Notes: generated from the letters alone by a model not told the origin. A stretch of DNA of 64,000 bases from Dactylosporangium siamense (GCF_016862795.1 NZ_BONQ01000081.1:124001-188000); one strand, 5' to 3'; positions 52,630 through 61,517 are shown, numbered from the stretch's first letter. Numbers and translations: made by a program.

Positions 52630-53400
52630 TCACCGGTCCCCGACGGGCACGGCCCGCTCGTCGATGGCGTCCTGGTCCTCGGCGGGCAGCGTGTGCTGCA
52701 CACCGTTGCGCTTGTCGGTGCGCTCCAGCCACCACTGCACGACGAGCAGGTTGATGAACCAGCCGCCCCAACGGGCCATCTCGAAGACGTAGCCGACGTC
52801 GAACTTGACCGGCAGCAACAGGTACAGGTTCACCGTGGCGCGGCCCCAGAGGATGCCCAGCGCCAGCGCGACGCTGTAGAGCATGAACCGGCGGTGCAGG
52901 GCGTAGCGGTGGTGCTTGGCGTGCCAGAAGCCGATCGCGGTGACCGCGAACCAGAGCACGGCGTGGAACGTGATGCCCATGTTGGCGCTCCAGCCGTGGG
53001 TCAGCGGCATGATGGCCAGCGCCAGCAGCGCCGACGGCAGCGCGCCGCCGAACACGTAGATGCGCCCGACGGTGCGGTGCACCTTCGGATGGGTCCGGCG
53101 CAGCCAGGGCCACAGCTGCAGGCACAGCGTCGACAGCGCGATCGTGCCGGCGGCGATGTGCAGGATCAGCAGCGTGTAGTGCCCGGCGAAGTCGGGGCGC
53201 AGCACGATCCGCGACTTGGCCGGGTCGAGACCGAGATACGGCGGCAGCGTGTCGATGAGGAACGCCGCGACGAACAGCGCGACCAGGACCACGCCCGGGC
53301 GCACCCGCGGCCGGCGGTCGTGGTTGGTGGGCGGTGCCGGCTCGGCGTCGACTCCGGGCCGTCTGCCGGCCACTCGGGTGATCTGTGCGTGCTGTGTCAC
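52630..53400 (-). CDS. DUF2306-type membrane protein
   Basis: 256 residues from a GTG at 53400, with six hydrophobic helices. HIAAGTIALSTLCLQLWPWLRRTHPKVHRTVGRIYV and KHHRYALHRRFMLYSVALALG carry the regularly spaced His/Arg residues of the DUF2306 group (related to cytochrome-b561-like/haem proteins). Function unknown. Ten bases upstream of the glycosyltransferase on the same strand, hence probably one transcript. Its start is divergent from the acyltransferase gene across 206 bases. Confidence 0.75.
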   Translation of the reverse strand: MTQHAQITRVAGRRPGVDAEPAPPTNHDRRPRVRPGVVLVALFVAAFLIDTLPPYLGLDPAKSRIVLRPDFAGHYTLLILHIAAGTIALSTLCLQLWPWLRRTHPKVHRTVGRIYVFGGALPSALLALAIMPLTHGWSANMGITFHAVLWFAVTAIGFWHAKHHRYALHRRFMLYSVALALGILWGRATVNLYLLLPVKFDVGYVFEMARWGGWFINLLVVQWWLERTDKRNGVQHTLPAEDQDAIDERAVPVGDR

Positions 53401-53606
53401 GAGTCGACTCCCATCGATTCCCGGTTGGCGGGTCGGACTTCGCCGTTCAGCGTTTCACGCACGGCACGACGGGAGCGTCTTCCGGATTGCTGCGTCGTGA
53501 TCGGCCCACGGCAATACCGAAGATGCGGGTGCGGGGTGGGCGTCGTGAGGATGAAGTCGCCAGTACCCCGGTCCCCGGCAGGAGGCCCCTTCTGGAAAGG
53601 CCGACG

Positions 53607-54908
53607 ATGTCGATAGCTAGTGATGATCGATCCGGGAGCTTCAGGCTGTCGCGGGAACGGCTCCCATCACTGACGGGCATGCGCTTCATCGGCGCGTTCG
53701 GGGTGTTCCTCTACCACGCCACCGGGCCCTTCATGTTCCCGCCGGGCACCTTCGACCAGCGCGTGCCGTTCGCGACGCGCAACGTCGGTGCCCTGGCCCT
53801 GTCGTTCTTCTTCATCCTCACCGGTTTCGTGCTGACCTGGTCGGCCCGGCCGGCCGACGGCCCAGGACGGTTCTGGTTCCGCCGCATCGTGAAGCTGTAC
53901 CCGAACCACTTCGTCACGTTCCTCATCATGTTGGTGCTGCTGGACTTCACGAACCTCTGGTCGTTCCGTGACGGCGCGACCGGTGTGCTGCCCTCGTTGT
54001 TCCTGGTGCAGTCGTGGTCGCCGAACCCGTACATCAACATCGGCATCAACGCGGTCAGCTGGTCGCTGTCGGTCGACGCGTTCTTCCTGCTGCTGTTCCC
54101 GGCCTGGCTGTGGCTGCTGAACCGGATCCGGGTCGACCGGCTGTGGTACTGGCTGGCCGGCGTGGTCGGGCTCATCATCGCGGTGCCGTTCATCGCGCAG
54201 CTGCTGCCGTTCGAGCCTATGCTGCCGCCGCAGCTCATCGGCGCGCCGACCTCGGCCTGGCAGTGGTGGTTCGTCTACAACTCGCCGGCCACCCGGGCGC
54301 TGGAGTGCCTCGCCGGCAGCCTGGCCGCGCGGATCATCCTGCATGGACTGTGGCCGAAGATGAGCCTGAAGGCCGTCCTGCCGTTCCTCTTCGTCACCTA
54401 CACGATCAGCATCTTCCTGCCGATCAACTGGTACGGGATCGTCGCGATCTCGGCCGTGCCGATGATCCTGGTGACGGTGGCGCTGACCCAGCGCGACGTC
54501 GAAGGGCAGCGGTCGTTCCTGGGCCATCCCTGGATGCTCTGGCTGGGCGCCATCGCGTACGCCTTCTATCTGCTGCATCGCATCATCCTCGAGGTGTTCA
54601 TCCCGGGGTTCGCCAAGAACATCCAGTGGAACTGGCTGAGCGCCACCGGGATGATCCTGCTGATGCTGGCCCTGACCGTCGGGCTGTCGTGGGCGCTGTT
54701 CGCGCTCGTCGAGCGGCCCCTGGTCCGGAAGTTCTCGCCGTCGGACCCCACCGGGCGCACACCCGCACCGGAGGCGGACCTGTCCGGGCGCGAGTCCGCC
54801 GAGCGCGAGTCCGTCAAGGAGGTCGACCAGTACGGGCGGCCCGTGCCCGCAACCCGCGCCGAGCCGGTCGGCGTGGCGGCGGGGAAGGACGGTGGTCGAC
54901 GTGCCTGA
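53607..54908 (+). CDS. membrane-bound acyltransferase (acyltransferase family 3)
   Basis: 433 residues from an ATG at 53607 after GGAAAGG. LPSLTGMRFIGAFGVFLYHATG at the N-terminus holds the catalytic-type His (the 'lR..a...V...H' motif), with about ten helices after it, as in OafA/Mdm B-like enzymes that O-acylate sugars on antibiotics or polysaccharides. It could acylate the deoxysugar or a core hydroxyl. A polar C-terminal tail of about 60 residues follows the last helix. Its 3' end overlaps the adenylation-methyltransferase gene by 17 bases, suggesting a shared job. Confidence 0.88.
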   Translation: MSIASDDRSGSFRLSRERLPSLTGMRFIGAFGVFLYHATGPFMFPPGTFDQRVPFATRNVGALALSFFFILTGFVLTWSARPADGPGRFWFRRIVKLYPNHFVTFLIMLVLLDFTNLWSFRDGATGVLPSLFLVQSWSPNPYINIGINAVSWSLSVDAFFLLLFPAWLWLLNRIRVDRLWYWLAGVVGLIIAVPFIAQLLPFEPMLPPQLIGAPTSAWQWWFVYNSPATRALECLAGSLAARIILHGLWPKMSLKAVLPFLFVTYTISIFLPINWYGIVAISAVPMILVTVALTQRDVEGQRSFLGHPWMLWLGAIAYAFYLLHRIILEVFIPGFAKNIQWNWLSATGMILLMLALTVGLSWALFALVERPLVRKFSPSDPTGRTPAPEADLSGRESAERESVKEVDQYGRPVPATRAEPVGVAAGKDGGRRA

Positions 54909-57000
54909 GACCGACGCCCTCGCGGGCCTGGACAAGGGCGCCCGCGTCGTCATCCGCCAGGCCGGCAGCGAGCCGCTCGCCGCGCTGCTCCTCGCCTGCC
55001 TGGACGCCGAGCTGGTCGCCGTGCCGGTGCATCCGGGCGCGGGCGACGAGGAGGTGGCCGAGCTGGCCCGGCGCGTCTCGGCCTCGCGAATCGTCTCCGG
55101 CCGGTCCGGCCGGCCGGTCGAGGTGACCGAGCTGCCGGGCCGCCCGGACCATCCCGAGGCCGCGGGCCTCGCCCTGATCATGTTCACGTCCGGGTCGACC
55201 GGCCGGCCGAAGGGCGTGAAGCTCAGCCGGCGCGCCGTGCTGGGCAACGCCCGCAAGACCGCGGAGCTGCACGGCATCACCCCGCAGCGGCCGCACGGCA
55301 CCTGCCTGCCGCTGTTTCACTGCAACGCGCTGGTGATGTCGCTGTACGGCACCCATCTCACCGGCAGTCCGCTGGTCCTGCACGAGTGGTCGGACCCGGC
55401 CGCGTACTTCGACGCCCTGCGCGAGGGCGGCGCGCGGACCGCCTCGATCGTGCCGGCGCTGCTGTCCGACCTGGTGGAGACCGGTCCCGAGTGGCCGGAG
55501 TCCCTCGACTACCTCATCACCGCCGCCGCGCCGCTGTCGCGCGACGTGGCCGCCCGGTTCCACCGCCGGTACGGGCCCCGGATCCGGCAGGGCTTCGGCC
55601 TCACCGAGTCGATCAACTTCAGCACCCTGATGCCGTTGCTGGACGACGCCGACTTCGTCCGCGAGTGCGTCGAGCGGGTGCCCCCGGTGGGCGTGCCGGT
55701 CCCGGACACCGAGGTCCGCATCGAGCGCGGCGAGGTCTGGCTGCGCTCGCCGGAGCTCATGGACGGCTACTGGGAGGACCCGAAGACCACGTCGCGGACA
55801 CTCACCCGCGACGGCTGGCTGCGCACCGGCGACCTCGGCGACCTGCGCGACGGATATCTCGTTCTGCGCGGCCGCCGGGCCGAGACGATCAACCGGGGCG
55901 GCGAGAAGTACCAGCCGGCCGACCTCGAGGAACGCTGGCGGCGGGTGGGCACCGCGGTGCCGGTGGCCGAGCCGTCGCTGGGGCAGGAGATCGGGCTCGT
56001 CCTGGCCGGTCAGGACATCGAGTCGGTCCGGCCGTTGCTGTCCGGGGGCGGCATCCGCCCGGCGGTCGTGCAGTCCGGCGGCCTGGTGACCACGTCGGTC
56101 GGCAAGCCGCGGCGCACCCTGATGGGCAGGCAGCTCGCGGTGCGCCGGGACAGCGGCCGCCGCTACGAGGAACTGCTCGACTACGCGGCCACCTCCGCGC
56201 GGGCGGTGCTGTCCGGCCCGCATCACCCCACCTGCCCGCAGGCCAAGCACATCTACGAGCAGATCGAGGCGCTGGTCGCCGCCCACACCACGCCGGTGAC
56301 CACCCGGTCGTTCCTGCGCACCGCCGCCCACGACGCGCTGGACGCGCTGGTCGAGGCGTGGCCGTCGATCGCCGACGGCACGACCGGGGGAGAGGCGCTC
56401 ATGCGGGCGCACCACGGGCTGTGGCGACGGCTGATGACCGAGTGGCCGATGGGCGACCATGCCCAGCTGATGGCCGAGGTCCTGCAGGCCGGCGGTGCCC
56501 TGAACGGGCGGGTGCTGGAGCTGGGCACCGGCGTCGGCAACACCACGTCGCTGGTCGCCGACCGGATCGACGGCGAGCTCGTCTGGTCGGACCGGCTGCC
56601 CGAGATGGTGGAGCGTGGGCGGTGGCCGGGCCGGGGCGTCGTCTACGACCTCGACGCGGCACCGCCGGCCGGTCTGGGCCGCTTCGACACCATCTTCGCG
56701 ACCAACGTGCTGCACTGCGTCGACGATCCCGCGCGGACGCTCGCCACGCTGCGGTCGCTGCTGGTCGACGGCGGGCGGATCTTCCTCGCCGAGGGCGCCA
56801 GCCCGACGCTGCCCGACGAGACCCCGTGGGCCCTGGACCACCTCTTCTCGCTCTGGGACGGCTGGTGGGACCGTGGCGGCTTCCGCAGCCGCTGGCAGTG
56901 GTTGTCGCTGCTGGCCGGGGCGGGCCTGCGCGACCGCGGACTGTCCGTCCTGCGGGCCGGGCGCCACGATCTCGGCGGCGTCGTCTGGGCCCGCCGCTGA
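54892..57000 (+). CDS. fused adenylate-forming enzyme and SAM methyltransferase
   Basis: 702 residues. The ANL part has A3 FTSGSTGRPKGV at 98-109, A5 GFGLTES, A7/A8 GWLRTGDLGDL and GRRAETINRGGEKY, and a terminal SVGKPRR lysine; the N-terminus before A3 is about 70 residues shorter than usual. After a helical linker, a class I methyltransferase begins near 535 with RVLELGTGVGNTT and continues TIFATNVLHCVDDP. No carrier-protein motif is seen. It would activate a carboxylate; the methylated group is unknown. GTG at 54892, overlapping the acyltransferase gene; GTG at 54901 is possible. Confidence 0.85.
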   Translation: MVDVPETDALAGLDKGARVVIRQAGSEPLAALLLACLDAELVAVPVHPGAGDEEVAELARRVSASRIVSGRSGRPVEVTELPGRPDHPEAAGLALIMFTSGSTGRPKGVKLSRRAVLGNARKTAELHGITPQRPHGTCLPLFHCNALVMSLYGTHLTGSPLVLHEWSDPAAYFDALREGGARTASIVPALLSDLVETGPEWPESLDYLITAAAPLSRDVAARFHRRYGPRIRQGFGLTESINFSTLMPLLDDADFVRECVERVPPVGVPVPDTEVRIERGEVWLRSPELMDGYWEDPKTTSRTLTRDGWLRTGDLGDLRDGYLVLRGRRAETINRGGEKYQPADLEERWRRVGTAVPVAEPSLGQEIGLVLAGQDIESVRPLLSGGGIRPAVVQSGGLVTTSVGKPRRTLMGRQLAVRRDSGRRYEELLDYAATSARAVLSGPHHPTCPQAKHIYEQIEALVAAHTTPVTTRSFLRTAAHDALDALVEAWPSIADGTTGGEALMRAHHGLWRRLMTEWPMGDHAQLMAEVLQAGGALNGRVLELGTGVGNTTSLVADRIDGELVWSDRLPEMVERGRWPGRGVVYDLDAAPPAGLGRFDTIFATNVLHCVDDPARTLATLRSLLVDGGRIFLAEGASPTLPDETPWALDHLFSLWDGWWDRGGFRSRWQWLSLLAGAGLRDRGLSVLRAGRHDLGGVVWARR

Positions 57001-57012
57001 GCCGACCCACTC

Positions 57013-57108
57013 CGCTCGTAGGCACCCTCTCGCAGACACCCCCTCTCGCAGACACCCCCTTTCGCAGACACCGCCTCTCGTAGGCACCCCCTTTCGCAGT
57101 CAAACCCG
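57013..57108. repeat. 16-bp tandem repeat, 6 copies, between ligase and cupin genes
   Basis: Units start at 57013, 57029, 57045, 57061, 57077 and 57093. Copies 2 and 3 are identical (CTCGCAGACACCCCCT); the others differ by one to a few bases, and the last is most diverged. The array fills almost the whole 117-base gap and ends one base before the ribosome binding site of the cupin gene. Confidence 0.9.
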
Positions 57109-57117
57109 GAGGCCGAC

Positions 57118-57675
57118 ATGGACAATCACACGACGCCGGATCTGGAGATCGTCACCTGGGCCAAGGCCGAGGTGCACGAGGACCACACCGACCTGCGGCT
57201 CGAACACTCGGAACGGCCCGTCTCGCTGCACGGCGCCCGGGACGCCACCGGAGAGGGTCTGGTCACCAACGGCGCTGTCGGCGCCGACGTGATCCGGCTC
57301 CCGGCCGGGGCCGGCTTCCAGCCGCACACCCACCCCGGCCACCACGTCCTGACCGTGGTCGCTGGCAGCGGCACCATCACCTACGCCGGGCGCGTCCACG
57401 AGACCCACGCCGGCCAGACCTACCTGGTCGAGGGCGAGGTCCCACACGCCGTCGGCGCGATCACCGACCACGTGATCATCGCGGTCGGCTCCCCGCACAA
57501 GCCGATCGACGCCGAGGACCGGATGGCGCCGGTGCCCTACGAGGAGGTCGTCACCCCGTTCGGCGACCTCACCTGCATGATCTGCGACCGGCAGGCCCTC
57601 GCGCCGGCGCGGCTGCACGACGTGGACTGCGAGCACTGCCCGTGCCAGGGCTGCGTCGGCGGTGACGAGGGATGA
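57118..57675 (+). CDS. cupin-domain protein with cysteine-rich C-terminal tail
   Basis: 185 residues from an ATG at 57118 after CCGGAGG. A single conserved cupin: IRLPAGAGFQPHTHPGHHVLTVVAGSGTITYAG gives the metal-binding HTH...H residues, and GEVPHAVGAI the later His. The last 45 residues hold six cysteines (CMICDRQ ... DCEHCPCQGC), which looks like a separate metal-binding knuckle. Not the cupin-MetRS fusion of hydrazine synthetases, as no synthetase domain is present. Enzyme or regulator cannot be told. Its stop overlaps the aldehyde dehydrogenase start (ATGA). Confidence 0.82.
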   Translation: MDNHTTPDLEIVTWAKAEVHEDHTDLRLEHSERPVSLHGARDATGEGLVTNGAVGADVIRLPAGAGFQPHTHPGHHVLTVVAGSGTITYAGRVHETHAGQTYLVEGEVPHAVGAITDHVIIAVGSPHKPIDAEDRMAPVPYEEVVTPFGDLTCMICDRQALAPARLHDVDCEHCPCQGCVGGDEG

Positions 57676-59018
57676 CCTCGCCGCTGACCGACCCCCGCAC
57701 GGGGGTCCGCCGGGGCGAGGCGACGCTGTCCCGCGCGCCAGAGGTCGACAAGGCCGTCGCCGCCGCGGCGACGGCCGCGCCGGCCTGGCGGGCGCTGTCC
57801 GGCCGGGACCGGGCCCGCCGCCTGGACCGGCTGGCCGACCTCATCGTCGCCCACCACGACGACTACGTGGCCCGGGAGCGGGCCGGCACCGGCAAGCCCC
57901 TGGCCGAGGCGGCCGGCGAGGTCGACGAGGTCGTGGACCTCTTCCGGTATTTCGCCCAGGCCGCCCGGGCCGCGCTGGCACCGGCCGGTGGGCAGCTGAT
58001 CGACGGGCACGAGAGCTGGGTCCGGTGGGAGCCCCTCGGCGTGGTCGGGGTGGTTGTGCCGTGGAACTATCCGCTGATGATGGCCGCCTGGCGGTGCGCC
58101 CCGGCGCTGGCCACCGGAAACGTCGTGGTGCTGAAGCCGGCCGAGACCACGCCGGACTCCGCGCTGCGGCTGGCCGAGGACGCGGCCGAGGCGCTGGGCG
58201 ACGCGGTGGTGCAGGTCGTGCCCGGCGACCGGTCGACCGGGCAGCTGCTGGTCGGGTCCGATGTGGACGCGGTCGCCTTCACCGGTAGTCTCCGCGGTGG
58301 CCTGGACGTGTCGGCCCGCGCCGGCGTCCGTCGCCTGAGCCTCGAACTGGGCGGCAACTGCCCGGTGGTGCTGCTGCCGGACGCGCCCGGGGACACCTGG
58401 TCGGCGCTGGCCGCGGCGGCCGTCTACAACGCCGGTCAGAGCTGCGCGGCCCCGGCCCGGGTGATCACCCTGCGGGACAACTATGCCGAGGCCGTGGACC
58501 GGCTCGGTGCGGCGATGGCCGAGCGGGTCTCCGGCGTGGACTTCGGGCCGATGAACAGCGCCGAGCAGGCCGGGCGGCTCGACCGGATCCGGGCGGAGAG
58601 CCGGGCCGGTCACGTCACGGAGGGCACGGTCCGGGTCGGCCCCGACGAGCGGGACGGATACTGGCGGGCGGCGGCCGTGCTGTCCGATCTGCCCGAGGAC
58701 GACCCGGCCGTGCTGGAGGAGCTGTTCGGCCCGGTCCTGACCGTGCAGTGCGCCGAGGACATCGGGCAGGCCGTCGCCATGGCCAACAGCGTGCCGCAGG
58801 CCCTCGCCGCCAGCGTGTGGAGCCGCGACGTGCGCCGGGCCCTGCGGGTCGCCGCCGGGATCGACGCGGGTGAGGTCTGGGTGAACTGCCACCTCGCCCA
58901 GACCGCCGAGCTTCCGCACGGCGGCCGGGGCGACTCCGGGACCGGGACCGACCTCAGCGTGCTGGCGCTGCACGAATATCAGCGCCCGAAGACGGTCACC
59001 GTCAAGGTCACGGAGTAA
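57672..59018 (+). CDS. NAD(P)-dependent aldehyde dehydrogenase
   Basis: 448 residues. GVVVPWNYPLMMAAWR (cofactor site), VVLKPAETTP, AFTGSL, LSLELGGNCPVVLL with the catalytic Glu, and NAGQSCAAPARV with the nucleophile Cys near residue 261. It resembles betaine-aldehyde/gamma-aminobutyraldehyde-type enzymes. In context it may make the carboxylic acid used by the adenylating enzyme two genes upstream; this is inference. The gene is slightly shorter than the usual 480 residues. It overlaps the convergent ArsR-SRPBCC gene by 11 bases. Confidence 0.92.
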   Translation: MTSPLTDPRTGVRRGEATLSRAPEVDKAVAAAATAAPAWRALSGRDRARRLDRLADLIVAHHDDYVARERAGTGKPLAEAAGEVDEVVDLFRYFAQAARAALAPAGGQLIDGHESWVRWEPLGVVGVVVPWNYPLMMAAWRCAPALATGNVVVLKPAETTPDSALRLAEDAAEALGDAVVQVVPGDRSTGQLLVGSDVDAVAFTGSLRGGLDVSARAGVRRLSLELGGNCPVVLLPDAPGDTWSALAAAAVYNAGQSCAAPARVITLRDNYAEAVDRLGAAMAERVSGVDFGPMNSAEQAGRLDRIRAESRAGHVTEGTVRVGPDERDGYWRAAAVLSDLPEDDPAVLEELFGPVLTVQCAEDIGQAVAMANSVPQALAASVWSRDVRRALRVAAGIDAGEVWVNCHLAQTAELPHGGRGDSGTGTDLSVLALHEYQRPKTVTVKVTE

Positions 59019-59823
59019 CGGTGGCGGCCAGCTCGTGCATGAGCGCGGTGAGCCAGCCGTTCGTGCCGCTCTCGCGCCACTCGGGCTGCTCATGGCCGTC
59101 GAGGAAGGTGTCCTGCTCGGTGAGCAGCAGCGTCGTGCCGCCGTCGGTGGGCTGGAACTGCACGGTGGTGACCGAGATGGTCACCGGGTTCCGCTCGACC
59201 AGCAGCGCCGAGGAGTAGACGATGCGCTCCGCGGGCACTATGTCGTGATAGCGCGATTCGAAGGTCAGCGGTTTGCCCTCGGGATTCTTCCCGCGGGTCA
59301 CCTCCACGCCGCCGGGACGGAAGTCGAGCTCGTGATGCTCGGCGTTCGTCCCGGCGAACCAGCGCGCCTTGGAGCGCGGGTCGGCCCAGGCGGCGAACAC
59401 CCGGTCCGGGCCGGCGGGATACGTCCGCTCGATGGCGAACGACGAGACGAGCACAGATCGATCGGTCATGTCGGGCCTCCCAGTGCGATCGGATGGTGTG
59501 GGTGTGGAGAGCAGCAGATCGAGACGGTCCAGCCGGTGCTCCCAGACCGTGCGCTGACCGGAGAGCCAGGCCTCGGCGCGCCGCAACGCGGTGACGTCGA
59601 TCCGGCAGGTGCGGACCCGGCCGACCTTCTCGGTCGTCACCAGTCCGCTGTCGATGAGGACCTGCAGGTGCTGCATCACCGCGGACAAGGTCATGTCGAA
59701 CGGCCGGGCGAGGCTGCTGACGCTGGCCGGACCACGGATCAGGATCTCCACCAGTCCCCGGCGGGTCGGATCCGAGATCGCCTGGAACACCTGGTCCAGC
59801 GACGGCTCGGGAGCACTGGTCAC
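59008..59823 (-). CDS. ArsR-type regulator fused to an SRPBCC (AHSA1) domain
   Basis: 271 residues in one frame from a GTG at 59823. Residues about 5-95 are an ArsR winged helix (LDQVFQAISDPTRRGLVEIL ... MTLSAVMQHLQVLIDSGLV). After a short linker, an AHSA1 domain follows: SFAIERTYPAGPDRVFAAWADPRSKARWFAG ... TNGWLTALMHELA. These two proteins are usually separate neighbouring genes; here no stop separates them, though the ATG at the junction (about 59468) could allow internal initiation. It is divergent from the MFS exporter, which it probably controls. Confidence 0.85.
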   Translation of the reverse strand: MTSAPEPSLDQVFQAISDPTRRGLVEILIRGPASVSSLARPFDMTLSAVMQHLQVLIDSGLVTTEKVGRVRTCRIDVTALRRAEAWLSGQRTVWEHRLDRLDLLLSTPTPSDRTGRPDMTDRSVLVSSFAIERTYPAGPDRVFAAWADPRSKARWFAGTNAEHHELDFRPGGVEVTRGKNPEGKPLTFESRYHDIVPAERIVYSSALLVERNPVTISVTTVQFQPTDGGTTLLLTEQDTFLDGHEQPEWRESGTNGWLTALMHELAATVTP

Positions 59824-59928
59824 ACGTTCGAGGGTAGGTCCGGTTGCGCCGATAGTCAAGTAAGTGCTTAAGTGTTGGGTACGGGTGCGCTGAGCAGGTT
59901 GATTCGACCAAAGATTGCGAGGCACCTC

Positions 59929-61476
59929 ATGAACGATCACGACACCGGCGCCGCCGACCGGCGCAAATGGCTCGGGCTGGCGGTGCTGGCCCTGCCCGCC
60001 CTCCTGCTGGCCATCGATCTGAGCGTGCTGAGCCTGGCCCTGCCGCGGCTCAGTGAGGACCTCTCCGCGACCAGCACGGAGCAGCTGTGGATCAGCGACA
60101 TCTACGGCTTCCTGGTCTCCGGGTTCCTCATCACCGCCGGCCGGCTGGGCGACCGGATCGGCCGCCGCAAGCTGCTGTTCATCGGCGCGTTCGGCTTCGC
60201 CGTCGCCTCGGCGCTGGCCGCGTTCTCCACGACGGTCTGGATGCTGATCGCGGCGCGGGCGCTCATGGGCGTCGCCGGGGCAACCCTGGCGCCGTCGACG
60301 CTGGCCCTGATCAGCAACATCTTCACCGACACGAAACAGCGCGCGGTCGGCGTGGCCGTGTATGTCAGCTGCTTCATGGGCGGCGCCGCGTTCGGGCCGG
60401 TGGTCGGCGGACTCATGCTGCAGTCGTTCTGGTGGGGCTCGGTGTTCCTGCTCGGCGTGCCGGTCATGGTGCTGCTCCTGGCGGCGGGACCGTTCCTGCT
60501 GCCGGAGTTCCGCGACGAGAACGCCAGCACCCTGGATCCGCTCAGCGTGGTGCTGTCGCTCGGCGCGGTGCTGCCGATCATCTACGGCATCAAGGAATCC
60601 GTGCGCACAGGGCTCTCCGTCGTGCCCATCCTGTCCATTGTGGTCGGTGTGGTCCTGGGTGCGCTGTTCATCCGCCGGCAGAGCCGGCTGACCGACCCGC
60701 TGCTGGACCTCACGCTGTTCCGCAAGCCCGCGTTCAGCGCGGCCCTGGTGGTCCTGCTGTTCGCGGTCGGCACCCAGGGCGGCGTCATGCTGTTGACCAA
60801 CCTCGACCTGCAGGTGGTGCAGGGGCTCAGCCCCCTATCGGCCGGGCTGTGGGGCATCGCGCCCGCGATGGGCATGGTCGTGGGGTCGATGGCCGCGCCG
60901 GCACTGGCCCAGAAGGTGCAGCCGGGCACCGTGATCACCGCGGGCCTGATCATCGCCGCGGTCGGCTACGCCACCATGACCCAGACCCCCGTCAACGGCC
61001 TGGGACTGCTGATCGGCGGCGCCACAGTCGTGTTCTTCGGCATCGGCCTGGTCGGCGCGCTGGCCAACAACGTCGTGCTCGGCGCGGTGCCGCCCGAGCG
61101 GGCCGGCTCCGCCGCCGCGATCGTGCAGACCAGCGGCGACCTGGGCATCGCCCTGGGGATCGCGGTGCTCGGCAGTGTCGGGACCGGCTGGTATGCCCGG
61201 CAGCTGACCGCCGGCGGCGACGTGCCGGCCGAGGCGCTGGACAAGGCGCGCGCCAGCATCACCGACGCCGCCGTGGTGGCCGGGAGCCTGCCGGATCCGG
61301 CCGGGCGGACGCTGATGGAGGCGGCGCGGGTCGCCTTCACCGACGGCCTGCACCTGACCGCGCTCGTGAGTGCCGTGCTGGTGCTCGGCCTGGCGGTGCT
61401 GGCCGTGCTGGCCCTGCGCGAGCGCGCCACCGCCCCCGACGCACCCGCCGAGAAGCGTTCAACGTTGAGCCATTAG
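59929..61476 (+). CDS. MFS drug exporter, 14-helix DHA2 type
   Basis: 515 residues from an ATG at 59929. LDLSV-type start of helix 1 (LLAIDLSVLSLALPRLS), motif A in GRLGDRIGRRKLLFIGA, motif C region AFGPVVGGLMLQSFWWG, and about 14 helices in total. This DHA2 family exports antibiotics and dyes by proton antiport; as in many enediyne clusters it is a likely product exporter and self-resistance factor. Divergent from the ArsR-SRPBCC regulator by 105 bases. Its last codons and stop lie in a tandem 19-bp repeat. Confidence 0.94.
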   Translation: MNDHDTGAADRRKWLGLAVLALPALLLAIDLSVLSLALPRLSEDLSATSTEQLWISDIYGFLVSGFLITAGRLGDRIGRRKLLFIGAFGFAVASALAAFSTTVWMLIAARALMGVAGATLAPSTLALISNIFTDTKQRAVGVAVYVSCFMGGAAFGPVVGGLMLQSFWWGSVFLLGVPVMVLLLAAGPFLLPEFRDENASTLDPLSVVLSLGAVLPIIYGIKESVRTGLSVVPILSIVVGVVLGALFIRRQSRLTDPLLDLTLFRKPAFSAALVVLLFAVGTQGGVMLLTNLDLQVVQGLSPLSAGLWGIAPAMGMVVGSMAAPALAQKVQPGTVITAGLIIAAVGYATMTQTPVNGLGLLIGGATVVFFGIGLVGALANNVVLGAVPPERAGSAAAIVQTSGDLGIALGIAVLGSVGTGWYARQLTAGGDVPAEALDKARASITDAAVVAGSLPDPAGRTLMEAARVAFTDGLHLTALVSAVLVLGLAVLAVLALRERATAPDAPAEKRSTLSH

Positions 61477-61517
61477 GGAAACGTTGAGTCATCAGGGAAA
61501 CGTTGAGTCATCAGGGC
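61461..61517. repeat. 19-bp tandem repeat, 3 copies, over the exporter stop codon
   Basis: Units 61461-61479, 61480-61498 and 61499-61517; copies 2 and 3 read AACGTTGAGTCATCAGGGA/C. Copy 1 differs at two positions and contains the TAG stop of the exporter gene. The array lies between the MFS and VOC genes. Confidence 0.9.

Noticed and set aside
57118-57675. Cupin as part of a hydrazine (N-N bond) forming cupin-MetRS enzyme
   Set aside because: No methionyl-tRNA-synthetase-like domain follows the cupin, and no lysine N-hydroxylase gene is present.
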